A DNA stretch of 5,688 bases from Clostridiales bacterium (GCA_024697655.1 JAILFI010000229.1:1-5688); one strand, 5' to 3'; counted from the first letter of the stretch, positions 1 to 5,419 are shown. The notes: generated by a model from the letters alone, not told the origin. Translations and numbers: made by a program.

Positions 1-714
1 ATTTCCGCCTAAAATCGTGGCGTTTGCGTAGATGACGACATGATTGCCGATGTCCGGGTGACGCTTTCCGCCTTTGACGGGATTTCCGTTCTCATCGAGC
101 TCGAAGCTCTTGGCGCCGATCGTCACGCCCTGATAGAGCTTGACATGATGACCGAGGGTCGCGGTCTCGCCGATAACGATGCCGGTCCCGTGGTCGATAC
201 AGAAGGCTTCTCCGATCGTGGCGCCGGGGTGGATATCGATACCGGTGCGGCTGTGCGCATATTCAGTCAGGATACGCGGGATCATCGGCACGCCTTCCAG
301 CCACAGCTGGTGGGCGATACGGTAGATGATGATTGTCCGGAAACCGGGGTAGGTGATCAGGACTTCCGCCTGATCGACCGCAGCCGGGTCGCCTTCGTAG
401 ATCGCTTTCAGGTCTTTCAGCAGGATACGCTTGATGCCGGGCAGGGCCTGGATGAATTCCTTTACATACATCTCTTCGCTCTGCTGCATCGCGATCCCGG
501 CAAAGCGGAAGGCTTTGCCGATCTCGGCTCCCAGTTCGTCGCAGATATAGGCCAGGCACTCTTCCTGGCTCTTTCCTTCAAAAAGATAATACCCGGCCCA
601 CAACATGGACATGCAGGCTTTCAGGATGCGGATGTCCTTGGAACGGCTCGGCGCGTCCTCCAGTCTGCGGAAGGAGGCATCATCCATTTTGTTCAGTTCT
701 TCAAGAATGTTCAT
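1..714 (-). CDS. cysE: Serine O-acetyltransferase, C-terminus missing (window edge)
   Basis: The enzyme transfers acetyl from acetyl-CoA to L-serine, giving O-acetylserine for cytosolic cysteine synthesis. The frame is open from ATG at 714 to base 1 (238 codons) with no stop, so the C-terminus lies outside the window. Residues 1-150 form the helical N-terminal part. From about residue 157 the left-handed beta-helix hexapeptide repeats begin: TGIDIHPGATIGEA, then DHGTGIVIGETATLG, then KRHPDIGNHVVIYANATILGG. Asp160 and His175 have the same 15-residue spacing as the catalytic Asp143/His158 pair of E. coli CysE. The long N-terminal region fits the roughly 300-residue form seen in Firmicutes and Bacteroidetes rather than the short one. 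No strong ribosome site precedes the ATG, but a promoter lies directly upstream (see 721-749), so the mRNA may be leaderless. Met10 is a weaker alternative start. Function is confident; the start is less so. Confidence 0.93.
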   Translation of the reverse strand, partial: MNILEELNKMDDASFRRLEDAPSRSKDIRILKACMSMLWAGYYLFEGKSQEECLAYICDELGAEIGKAFRFAGIAMQQSEEMYVKEFIQALPGIKRILLKDLKAIYEGDPAAVDQAEVLITYPGFRTIIIYRIAHQLWLEGVPMIPRILTEYAHSRTGIDIHPGATIGEAFCIDHGTGIVIGETATLGHHVKLYQGVTIGAKSFELDENGNPVKGGKRHPDIGNHVVIYANATILGGN

Positions 715-757
715 ACTTCAAGTTTAGAAGAAAAGCAGGAAGGTCTCAAGAAGTATG
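712..757. repeat. 8-bp inverted repeat flanking the cysE promoter
   Basis: On the plus strand, CATACTTC at 712-719 and GAAGTATG at 750-757 are perfect inverted copies separated by 30 bases. On the minus strand one arm abuts the -35 hexamer and the other covers the last bases before and the whole of the cysE ATG. It could be an operator pair, or an RNA stem hiding the start in read-through transcripts. It could also be chance, since 8-bp arms are short. Confidence 0.35.
721..749 (-). promoter_or_regulatory. Candidate cysE promoter, leaderless geometry
   Basis: On the minus strand, -35 TTGAGA (749-744), a 17-base spacer, and -10 TAAACT (726-721). Six bases separate the -10 from the ATG at 714, so the expected +1 is the A of the start codon. 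The site lies between the upstream terminator and cysE, the only place a dedicated promoter could be. There is no room for a T-box or other riboswitch leader. Predicted from sequence only. Confidence 0.5.
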
Positions 758-761
758 CATG

Positions 762-783
762 AAAAAAGACCGCTATGCGGTCT
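762..783 (-). terminator. Intrinsic terminator of the YoaK-like gene
   Basis: The minus strand reads AGACCGC-ATA-GCGGTCT followed by a run of T. This is a 7-bp GC-rich perfect stem with a 3-base loop and a U-tract. The TAG stop codon of the upstream gene (775-773) lies at the loop, so the terminator is partly inside the coding sequence. It separates this gene from cysE. Confidence 0.85.
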
Positions 784-1456
784 GGCTGTCGATCCGGATG
801 CGGATGACGGTGATATAGGCAAATGTCAATACCAGCGGCAGCAGGGCGAAGAGAACAGCAGCATTGCCGAGCATTCCCGACAGGAAGGTCTCGGTGAAAC
901 CGCCCACAATGAACAGTGATACCAGCGCATAATAGAACAAGCCGCTGCGAAGTTCTTTTCTGTTCTTTTCAATGATCCCGCGGCAGAGGGCTCCGGCAGC
1001 TTTGCAGAGATTTCCGGTCGACAGTGTGGTCGAAACAGCCTGGCCGGCAAACTTGGCGAAGGTCTCCGTCTGCATGGCACAGACAAAGGGGATCAGACTG
1101 TTGGTCACCATATCGGCAGCTTCGGTATAAGGAAGCAGGGAAACGATGAAGATCGTGATCATTTCCATGACCAGCACACCGCGGTGGCGGATCTTCAGAC
1201 CGTGGGCGTCGCTGAATTCGCCCAGAATGACCGCAACGATCGAACCGAGGATAAAGGACAGGATCGGTACGAGCAGCAGCAGGCAGTCTTCTGTTTTCCC
1301 CTGAGCAAGATAGATCCCCAGCTTGACCGTGTTGCCGGTCTGGGCATTGGCGAAGACGCCGCCTCTGTGTACATAGGTATAGGCATCCAGCATTCCGCCG
1401 GCAAAAGACAACAGACCGGCAGAGAGTGGAGAATGGGAACCGCTTTGATTGTCCAA
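773..1456 (-). CDS. DUF1275/YoaK-family integral membrane protein
   Basis: A hydrophobic protein of 227 residues, close to the usual length of the DUF1275 (YoaK) family. The family motif is clear at residues 17-50: a glycine-rich first helix, then GGMLDAYTYVHRGGVFANAQTGN-type sequence (split here: LDAYTYVHRGG, then FANAQTGN). A second TGN occurs at 147-149. About six membrane segments are visible (roughly 11-28, 56-79, 93-110, 118-138, 172-190, 198-220). The function of the family is not established; transport is suspected from topology only. The start is set at TTG (1456-1454) because AAGGAGG lies seven bases upstream and the TGN-containing core begins soon after. A frame extension upstream to 1516 runs through the promoter and is not likely to be translated. 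It is a single-gene unit with its own promoter and terminator. Confidence 0.87.
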   Translation of the reverse strand: MDNQSGSHSPLSAGLLSFAGGMLDAYTYVHRGGVFANAQTGNTVKLGIYLAQGKTEDCLLLLVPILSFILGSIVAVILGEFSDAHGLKIRHRGVLVMEMITIFIVSLLPYTEAADMVTNSLIPFVCAMQTETFAKFAGQAVSTTLSTGNLCKAAGALCRGIIEKNRKELRSGLFYYALVSLFIVGGFTETFLSGMLGNAAVLFALLPLVLTFAYITVIRIRIDSQTA

Positions 1457-1463
1457 TTCACTA

Positions 1464-1470
1464 CCTCCTT
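1464..1470 (-). promoter_or_regulatory. Ribosome binding site fixing the TTG start of the YoaK-like gene
   Basis: The minus strand reads AAGGAGG, a perfect Shine-Dalgarno core, seven bases before TTG at 1456. No ATG is in frame nearby except one at 1516, which lies within the -35 element. This decides for the non-ATG start. Confidence 0.8.
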
Positions 1471-1487
1471 GAAAATATAACTTTGAA

Positions 1488-1516
1488 AGTATAGAAAAAG
1501 AAGAAGGGAAACTCAA
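1488..1516 (-). promoter_or_regulatory. Promoter of the YoaK-like gene
   Basis: On the minus strand, -35 TTGAGT (1516-1511), a 17-base spacer, and -10 TATACT (1493-1488). The predicted +1 is near 1481, giving a leader of about 25 bases that carries the AAGGAGG site. The -35 lies in the loop and inner arm of an inverted repeat (1504-1527). Confidence 0.65.
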
Positions 1517-1527
1517 GCGTTTCCCTT
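1504..1527 (-). repeat. Perfect 9-bp inverted repeat over the YoaK-like promoter
   Basis: AAGGGAAAC (1504-1512) and GTTTCCCTT (1519-1527) pair perfectly around a 6-base loop. Read leftward it is followed by a pyrimidine stretch, CTTCTTTTTC. It could be a second intrinsic terminator blocking read-through from DUF1848, or an operator, because the -35 hexamer of the next gene sits in its loop and inner arm. The AT-rich DNA to its right (about 1528-1590) shows no gene. Confidence 0.6.
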
Positions 1528-1588
1528 ATACATTCGCATATAGATAAAATGTTATGAAATATGTAAAAAGAATAACAACTAAATTATA

Positions 1589-1612
1589 AAGAAAAAGGGA
1601 CTTCACAGTCCC
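1589..1612 (-). terminator. Intrinsic terminator of the DUF1848 gene
   Basis: The minus strand reads GGGACT-GTGA-AGTCCC followed by TTTTTCTTT. This is a 6-bp perfect stem, a 4-base loop and a U-rich tail. The TGA stop codon (1605-1603) occupies the loop, as in the next gene downstream. Confidence 0.8.
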
Positions 1613-2532
1613 AGGCCAAGCATATCGGAAAGATTGGAATGCTGGACCGCCTTGACCAGACGGTCGTCTTTCTGCAGATGTCCGATCAGTAGCGGGCTTT
1701 TCGGATCGTGCAGAGCGGTGTTGCGCCGTACCGTTTCCGCATCGTAATTCGCGTAGCAGTAACGGCAGCCGTGCAGACAGGTATTGTAAGCGCCGATATC
1801 GTTTCCGATCAGGCAGCTGCAGTTCTCTCTAAGTTTTGTTTTGGGAAGGCTGTCAAGGGTGATATCGAGCGCATGCTCAAGCACTGTCCGGGTCATGCAG
1901 CCGTTGGTGTCGATCCCGTACTTCTTCATGTCGCTGCCTTCGTGACAGGCGTAGACTTTCATGCCGTGTCCGGCAGCTATCGCCGCGATCCCCTTGCCTA
2001 AGACTGCGCGCTCTTCTTCTGTTACTTCCCGGGCTTCGGGGAAGTTGCGTTTTGTTTTGGCATATAAGTCAATAAAGCTGATGACGACGCTCTCTGTGTA
2101 CCCCTGCAGTTCTCTGCACATCTCTTCAAAACATTCCAGATGTCTTTTTGGCGTATAGTGCTCATTGACCAGGATCGGATCGTAGCGCCAGCTGACGGCC
2201 TTTTTGCCAACGATCGAGGAAAGTTTGCGGAAGCGCTCAAGGATCAGCCCTTTCTCCGGTACGATCGGTTCGATGTCTTTCCCGTATGGGGTGATCGTGA
2301 CGAACCAGAACTGCCGGAAATTTCTGATCTCCTCCATCCGCTCCAGCATCGGTCCGGGATCTTTCGTGCAGAAGGCGAGCACATCGATGACTTCCGGATC
2401 AAGGCGGTATTCCATCACTCTTTGCGGATCATAAGGATTGCGGACCCAGACAAAGCCCTCTTTGACACGGTTAAAAAACCATTCGCTGTAGAAGGCGGGG
2501 ATATCTGTTCTTTGTCCGGTATTTAAGATCAT
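1603..2532 (-). CDS. DUF1848 family protein with C-terminal CX3CX2C cysteine cluster
   Basis: A soluble protein of 309 residues matching the uncharacterised DUF1848 family along its length: QRTDIPAFYSEWFFNRV (7-23), VRNPYDP (30-36), FCTKDPGPM (54-62), SWRYDPIL (114-121), VISFIDLY (150-157), and the C-terminal block DIGAYNTCLHGCRYCYAN (245-262). Cys252, Cys256 and Cys259 form CX3CX2C, with Cys238 and Cys240 just before. In radical SAM enzymes this spacing binds a 4Fe-4S cluster near the N-terminus. In DUF1848 it is at the C-terminus, so cluster binding is plausible, but the reaction is unknown. The usual family Trp before TKNP appears to be Cys55 here. The start ATG gives the complete RTDIP motif. 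The only GGAG is two bases from the ATG, too close, while a -10 hexamer sits six bases upstream, suggesting a leaderless mRNA. It is a single-gene unit bounded by terminators. Confidence 0.88.
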   Translation of the reverse strand: MILNTGQRTDIPAFYSEWFFNRVKEGFVWVRNPYDPQRVMEYRLDPEVIDVLAFCTKDPGPMLERMEEIRNFRQFWFVTITPYGKDIEPIVPEKGLILERFRKLSSIVGKKAVSWRYDPILVNEHYTPKRHLECFEEMCRELQGYTESVVISFIDLYAKTKRNFPEAREVTEEERAVLGKGIAAIAAGHGMKVYACHEGSDMKKYGIDTNGCMTRTVLEHALDITLDSLPKTKLRENCSCLIGNDIGAYNTCLHGCRYCYANYDAETVRRNTALHDPKSPLLIGHLQKDDRLVKAVQHSNLSDMLGLGL

Positions 2533-2538
2533 ATCTCC

Positions 2539-2547
2539 ATTCTAACA
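2539..2547 (-). promoter_or_regulatory. Extended -10 promoter of the DUF1848 gene, leaderless geometry
   Basis: The minus strand reads TGT-TAGAAT (-10 at 2544-2539) with the extended TGn element. No good -35 is seen at 17 bases. Six bases (GGAGAT) separate the -10 from ATG at 2532, so transcription would begin at the start codon. Confidence 0.5.
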
Positions 2548-2564
2548 AAATCGTCCGGTCCGCA

Positions 2565-2600
2565 GAAAAAGAAAGACCGGGCAACTTGCGCTGTCCGGTC
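2565..2600 (-). terminator. Intrinsic terminator after the small membrane protein gene
   Basis: On the minus strand, GACCGG (2600-2595) pairs with CCGGTC (2580-2575), and a short inner GCG/TGC stem can extend it. TTTCTTTTTC follows. It lies 25 bases after the stop of the 2626-3054 gene and is the first convincing terminator met by transcription from the Nudix operon. GACCGG also recurs downstream at 2560-2555, so the second arm has an alternative partner. Confidence 0.75.
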
Positions 2601-2625
2601 ATTATGATCGGGTGCGTTATGCGGA

Positions 2626-3054
2626 TCAGACTTCCGGAGGAGTCGTCTCTTTGGCTGCGGCGACTACGTTGTCGCGGTTGTCGATGATCTGCTGCGCTTC
2701 CGCTTTCACGCGTTCCGCTTCCGCTTTGGCCTGCTCGGCTTCCTGCTGCAGCTTGCGGGTGCGGGCTTCCTCTTCCTCGCGCTGAACGCGGAGAGCTTCT
2801 TCCTTCTCTCTTTCATGGCGCTTGGCGACGCCGCCTGCTTTCAGGGCAAGACTGAAGAGAACGAGCGAGACGATGACCAGCAGCACGCCAAACAGCATCT
2901 GCCGTAAAGTCACGCCGAATTTGGCGTCCGCCAGCAGGTTGCTGATGTAGTTCAGGAATGAGCGGTTGGAGAAATATGCGAAGATGATCAGTCCGAGTCC
3001 GCCGAGCAGACAGATCAGACCTAACCAGTTCAGGATCTTTTTAATGACTCTCAT
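2626..3054 (-). CDS. Unrecognised small membrane protein with two helices and a charged helical tail
   Basis: 142 residues, not assigned to a known family. Two membrane segments are evident (about 8-28 and 52-71), joined by a short, partly polar loop. From about 77 to 124 the chain is rich in Glu, Lys, Arg, Gln and Ala with a repeating pattern (EAEQAKAEAERVKAEAQQ), typical of a long amphipathic helix or coiled coil. The C-terminus is polar and ends PPEV. The layout (two helices near the N-terminus, cytoplasmic coil) resembles LapA-type and other envelope scaffold proteins, but no specific motif supports homology. The start ATG is supported by AAAGAGG nine bases upstream. It has its own candidate promoter at 3081-3089 and may also receive read-through from msrA, because no clear terminator lies between. 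A strong terminator follows. Confidence 0.8.
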   Translation of the reverse strand: MRVIKKILNWLGLICLLGGLGLIIFAYFSNRSFLNYISNLLADAKFGVTLRQMLFGVLLVIVSLVLFSLALKAGGVAKRHEREKEEALRVQREEEEARTRKLQQEAEQAKAEAERVKAEAQQIIDNRDNVVAAAKETTPPEV

Positions 3055-3080
3055 AGCTGCTTACCTCTTTGATTATTTCC

Positions 3081-3089
3081 ATTTTAGCA
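3081..3089 (-). promoter_or_regulatory. Candidate extended -10 promoter of the small membrane protein gene
   Basis: The minus strand reads TGC-TAAAAT (-10 at 3086-3081) with the TGn extension but no recognisable -35. The expected +1 is near 3074, leaving a leader of about 20 bases with the AAAGAGG ribosome site (3070-3064). Sequence prediction only. Confidence 0.45.
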
Positions 3090-3099
3090 TTTCCATCAC

Positions 3100-3133
3100 T
3101 TTTCCGAATAAAAAACTAGCGTTTCAGGAAAAG
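3100..3133. repeat. 7-bp inverted repeat across the msrA stop
   Basis: CTTTTCC (3100-3106) and GGAAAAG (3127-3133) are perfect inverted copies with a 20-base loop that contains the msrA TAG stop (3118-3116) and a T-run. The T-run lies in the loop, not after the stem, so this is not a standard terminator. It could be an mRNA 3' stem, or chance. Confidence 0.3.
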
Positions 3134-3607
3134 CTTTTCTTTCGGGATATGGCAGTAGCCGCCGGGATTCTTGTCCAGGTATTTCTGATGGTATTCCTCG
3201 GCTTTATAGAAATTTTTCAGCGGCAGCCGCTCGGTCACGACCGGTTCGTTGTACTTCTTCTGCTCCTCCGCCGTGATCTCCTCGATCAGCGGCAGATCCG
3301 CCTCGTCGGTATAGTAGATCCCGGTCCGGTAATTGTTGCCGACGTCGTGGCCTTGTCGGTCCTTGACCGTCGGTTCGATGATGTCGTAGTAAAGCTCCAG
3401 CACCTTCCGCAGGGGAAGGACTTCCGGATCGTAATCGAGTTTCAGGGTCTCGGTAAAGCCGGTCGTCTGGGTGCGGACTTCCTGGTAGGTCGGATCCTCT
3501 TTGTTGCCGTTGGCGTAGCCGACCTCGGTGTTCAGAACACCGTCAAACTGTTCAAAGTATTTTTCGACGCCCCAGAAGCAGCCGCCTGCAAGATAGATCG
3601 TTTTCAT
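3116..3607 (-). CDS. msrA: Peptide-methionine (S)-S-oxide reductase MsrA
   Basis: Reduces the S form of methionine sulfoxide in proteins and free methionine in the cytosol, using thioredoxin. 163 residues, complete. Residues 8-13 are GGCFWG with catalytic Cys10. The family signature continues with VGYANG (29-34), HDVGNNYRTGIYY (87-99; Asn replaces the more usual Gln before YR), YHQKYLDKNPGGYCHI (139-154), with Cys152 as the likely resolving cysteine. No MsrB domain is fused or adjacent. The start is ATG at 3607, giving the usual short N-terminus before GGCFWG. This ATG overlaps the TGA stop of the MATE gene as ATGA, so translation is probably coupled. A GTG six codons upstream is possible but less likely. 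It is the third gene of the Nudix-MATE-msrA unit. Confidence 0.95.
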   Translation of the reverse strand: MKTIYLAGGCFWGVEKYFEQFDGVLNTEVGYANGNKEDPTYQEVRTQTTGFTETLKLDYDPEVLPLRKVLELYYDIIEPTVKDRQGHDVGNNYRTGIYYTDEADLPLIEEITAEEQKKYNEPVVTERLPLKNFYKAEEYHQKYLDKNPGGYCHIPKEKLFLKR

Positions 3608-4908
3608 ATGCGTATCTCTGTCCACCTTCCTTTGCTAAAACGTATACAGTTGAGAATGAAACGGGAGAGCTGGTCGGCGAGCACACCGGCCCAGACCGCG
3701 TTGAGTCCGAGATGAAGGATGTCAAAACCGAGCCAGGTCACAGCCGTGCGGATGATCGAAACGGAGATCAGGGCAACGAAGAGCACGTAGCGCGCGTCGC
3801 CGGCTCCGCGCAGACAGCCGGAGTAGATGATCTGGGAGACCTGGAAGATCAGGATGACGATCATCCAGGCGCAGATCGTTACGCCTATCTCTATGATATG
3901 CGTTTCCTTGAAGAAAAGGGAATAGATCTCTCTTCCTCCGAAGAAGAGCACCGCCGACAGGCACAGCGAGATGAGGAAACCGATGTTCTGGCAGAGGCTG
4001 CCGTAGGTCCGGGCTTTTTCCTTCTGCCCCTCGCCGAGCGAACGGCCGATCAGGGCAACGGCCGCCACCTGCATGCCGTCCCCGAAGGAGAAGCCGAGAT
4101 TGAGCACGTTCATGCCGACCTGATGGGCGGCAAAGGTATCGGTCCCGAGTTTCGCTGCGTAGAGCGCGGTCGTCAGGAAGCCGATCCGCATGAGCAGATT
4201 CTCGAGCAGGAAATTCAGGGTCAGCCGGATCATCTGCTTAAAGCTGAACCAGGTCGGAAGGATCTTCTCTTCCAGGATATATCTGACCCGCAGATAGCTG
4301 GTATCTCGGAACAGCGAGATGACGGAAAGGATACTGGCGACGACTGTACCGAAGACGGTCGCGCCGGCGGCGCCGATGATCCCCAGCGCCGGGAAGCCGT
4401 GCTTGCCGGTGATCAGCAGGTAGTTGAACACGACGTTCACCACAGATGACGTTACGTTCGTCACCATGGCGACCCGGGTATTGCCGCTGCCCCGCTGGGC
4501 AGCGTTGATGACCATCGAAAGGACATTGAAGAAAGTGCCGCCCATGATGATCTTAAAGTACAGGGAGGCAGCTTCGTGGGTATCGGGATTGCTGCCGCAG
4601 AGACGCATCATGTCTTCCGCGAAGACGACGCTGATGACGCTGACGAGCACGCACATGACAAGCGTATACGCGAGAGCCGTCACAAAGATCTCGTTGGCTT
4701 CCCGCTGTTTATTCTGACCGCGCCGGCGCGCGACCAGGGCGGAGACGGCGATATTGGCAGTAAGAAAGAAAGCGATGCCGATGAATTTCGGCTGGGTGGT
4801 CAGGCCGACTGCGGCGACCGCGTAGGGTCCCAGTTCCGATACCATCAGGGTATCGATCATGCCGGCCAATGAAATAAAGACGCTTTCCAGCACGGCAGGC
4901 CATGCCAT
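3604..4908 (-). CDS. MATE-family multidrug/cation exporter
   Basis: An inner-membrane antiporter of the MATE family, expelling organic cations or other compounds using a Na+ or H+ gradient; the substrate cannot be told. The protein is 434 residues from the only in-frame ATG, with alternating hydrophobic segments consistent with about 12 helices in two MatE halves. Motifs: ESVFISLAGMIDTLMV (8-23), AAQRGSGNTR (136-145), GIIGAAGATV (176-185), AAHQVGMNV (260-268), and the second-half counterpart RGAGDAR (367-373). The ATG at 4908 falls almost inside helix 1. The codons before it encode KKDLIRETLK, which looks like the normal MATE N-terminus, so translation probably starts upstream. ATT at 4959 has GGAG four bases before it and would give 451 residues. 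The gene is in the same frame as the preceding Nudix gene and overlaps msrA by four bases. Confidence 0.92.
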   Translation of the reverse strand: MAWPAVLESVFISLAGMIDTLMVSELGPYAVAAVGLTTQPKFIGIAFFLTANIAVSALVARRRGQNKQREANEIFVTALAYTLVMCVLVSVISVVFAEDMMRLCGSNPDTHEAASLYFKIIMGGTFFNVLSMVINAAQRGSGNTRVAMVTNVTSSVVNVVFNYLLITGKHGFPALGIIGAAGATVFGTVVASILSVISLFRDTSYLRVRYILEEKILPTWFSFKQMIRLTLNFLLENLLMRIGFLTTALYAAKLGTDTFAAHQVGMNVLNLGFSFGDGMQVAAVALIGRSLGEGQKEKARTYGSLCQNIGFLISLCLSAVLFFGGREIYSLFFKETHIIEIGVTICAWMIVILIFQVSQIIYSGCLRGAGDARYVLFVALISVSIIRTAVTWLGFDILHLGLNAVWAGVLADQLSRFILNCIRFSKGRWTEIRI

Positions 4909-4971
4909 CTTAAGCGTCTCTCTGATCAGATCTTTTTTTGTTGCCCCGGCAGTGATAATCGTTCTCCGTCC

Positions 4972-4990
4972 GGAAGATCAGAGATCTTCC
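4972..4990 (-). other. Perfect hairpin at the Nudix stop codon
   Basis: GGAAGATC (4972-4979), loop AGA, GATCTTCC (4983-4990): an 8-bp perfect stem with a 3-base loop. The Nudix TGA (4980-4978) straddles the loop and one arm. No U-tract follows on the minus strand, so it is not a terminator. It lies directly before the GGAG preceding the candidate ATT start of the MATE gene and may influence coupling or RNA processing. Confidence 0.5.
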
Positions 4991-5406
4991 TCGAAACGGG
5001 CCAGATACTTGCGGACATCCCGCAGGACGACCACGTCACTGGGGTAAGCGAGATATGCCTGGGCTTCCGTATACGGGAACCATTCGACTTTTTCGATGCT
5101 CTCGTCTTCGGAGCAGTCTGCTTCGCCGTCAACGGCGATGCCGGCAAAATACACGACGGTCTTATGGGTGCCGGGTTTCGGCAGATAGGAAGAGATGCCC
5201 CGGTAGTCGTTTTCCAAAGCGACCGTATAACCGGTCTCTTCTTTTACTTCACGCAGAGCTGTCTCTCTTTCGGTCTCGTCCGCTTCCATATGCCCCTTCG
5301 GGAATCCCCAGTGGCCAAGGGTATGCTTGACCAGCAGGACATCGTAGTCGAAACGGTCTTCGTTCTTACGCAGGATGACTGCACCGCAGGATTTCTCTTC
5401 GATCAT
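4978..5406 (-). CDS. Nudix hydrolase, Ap4A-hydrolase type
   Basis: Hydrolyses nucleoside diphosphate derivatives in the cytosol; the sequence most resembles asymmetric bis(5'-nucleosyl)-tetraphosphatases. 142 residues. The Nudix box is complete at 38-60: Gly38, Glu44, then REVKEETGY (52-60) with metal-binding Glu53, Glu56 and Glu57. Ahead of it, SCGAVILRK (6-14) and GHWGFPKGHME (31-41) are typical of the Ap4A hydrolase branch, as is TVVYFAGI (83-90). The start is placed at ATG 5406 because GGAGG lies upstream with an 8-base spacer. An ATG at 5424 would add six residues but lies upstream of that ribosome site. It is the first gene of the operon, with a strong promoter at 5439-5467. Other Nudix substrates cannot be excluded. 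Confidence 0.92.
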   Translation of the reverse strand: MIEEKSCGAVILRKNEDRFDYDVLLVKHTLGHWGFPKGHMEADETERETALREVKEETGYTVALENDYRGISSYLPKPGTHKTVVYFAGIAVDGEADCSEDESIEKVEWFPYTEAQAYLAYPSDVVVLRDVRKYLARFEEDL

Positions 5407-5413
5407 AAAAGCG

Positions 5414-5419
5414 CCCTCC
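5414..5419 (-). promoter_or_regulatory. Ribosome binding site fixing the Nudix start
   Basis: The minus strand reads GGAGGG, with eight bases (5414-5407) between GGAGG and ATG at 5406. The upstream in-frame ATG at 5424 has no such site, so the shorter protein is preferred. Confidence 0.75.

Noticed and set aside
40..762. Long plus-strand open frame of 240 codons
   Set aside because: It lies antisense to cysE, whose protein matches its family throughout. The plus-strand product shows no family motif, and its end runs through the terminator.
714..762. T-box or riboswitch leader ahead of cysE
   Set aside because: Only about 47 bases lie between the upstream terminator and the ATG, far too few.
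1528..1590. AT-rich stretch as a small gene or RNA gene
   Set aside because: No ribosome site, no coding pattern and no stable fold seen; it is a plain AT-rich intergenic stretch.
2966..4449. Two plus-strand open frames of about 250 codons opposite msrA and MATE
   Set aside because: Antisense shadows of well-supported genes; products are low-complexity and carry no motif.
4933..4940. Frameshift at the seven-A run (minus strand) explaining the missing MATE start
   Set aside because: Neither alternative frame upstream of the run offers a start codon or MATE-like sequence before the Nudix stop region.
4921..4940. Plus-strand terminator (palindrome TCTGATCAGA followed by T-run)
   Set aside because: The palindrome has no loop, so it cannot form a stable hairpin as written, and no plus-strand gene precedes it.
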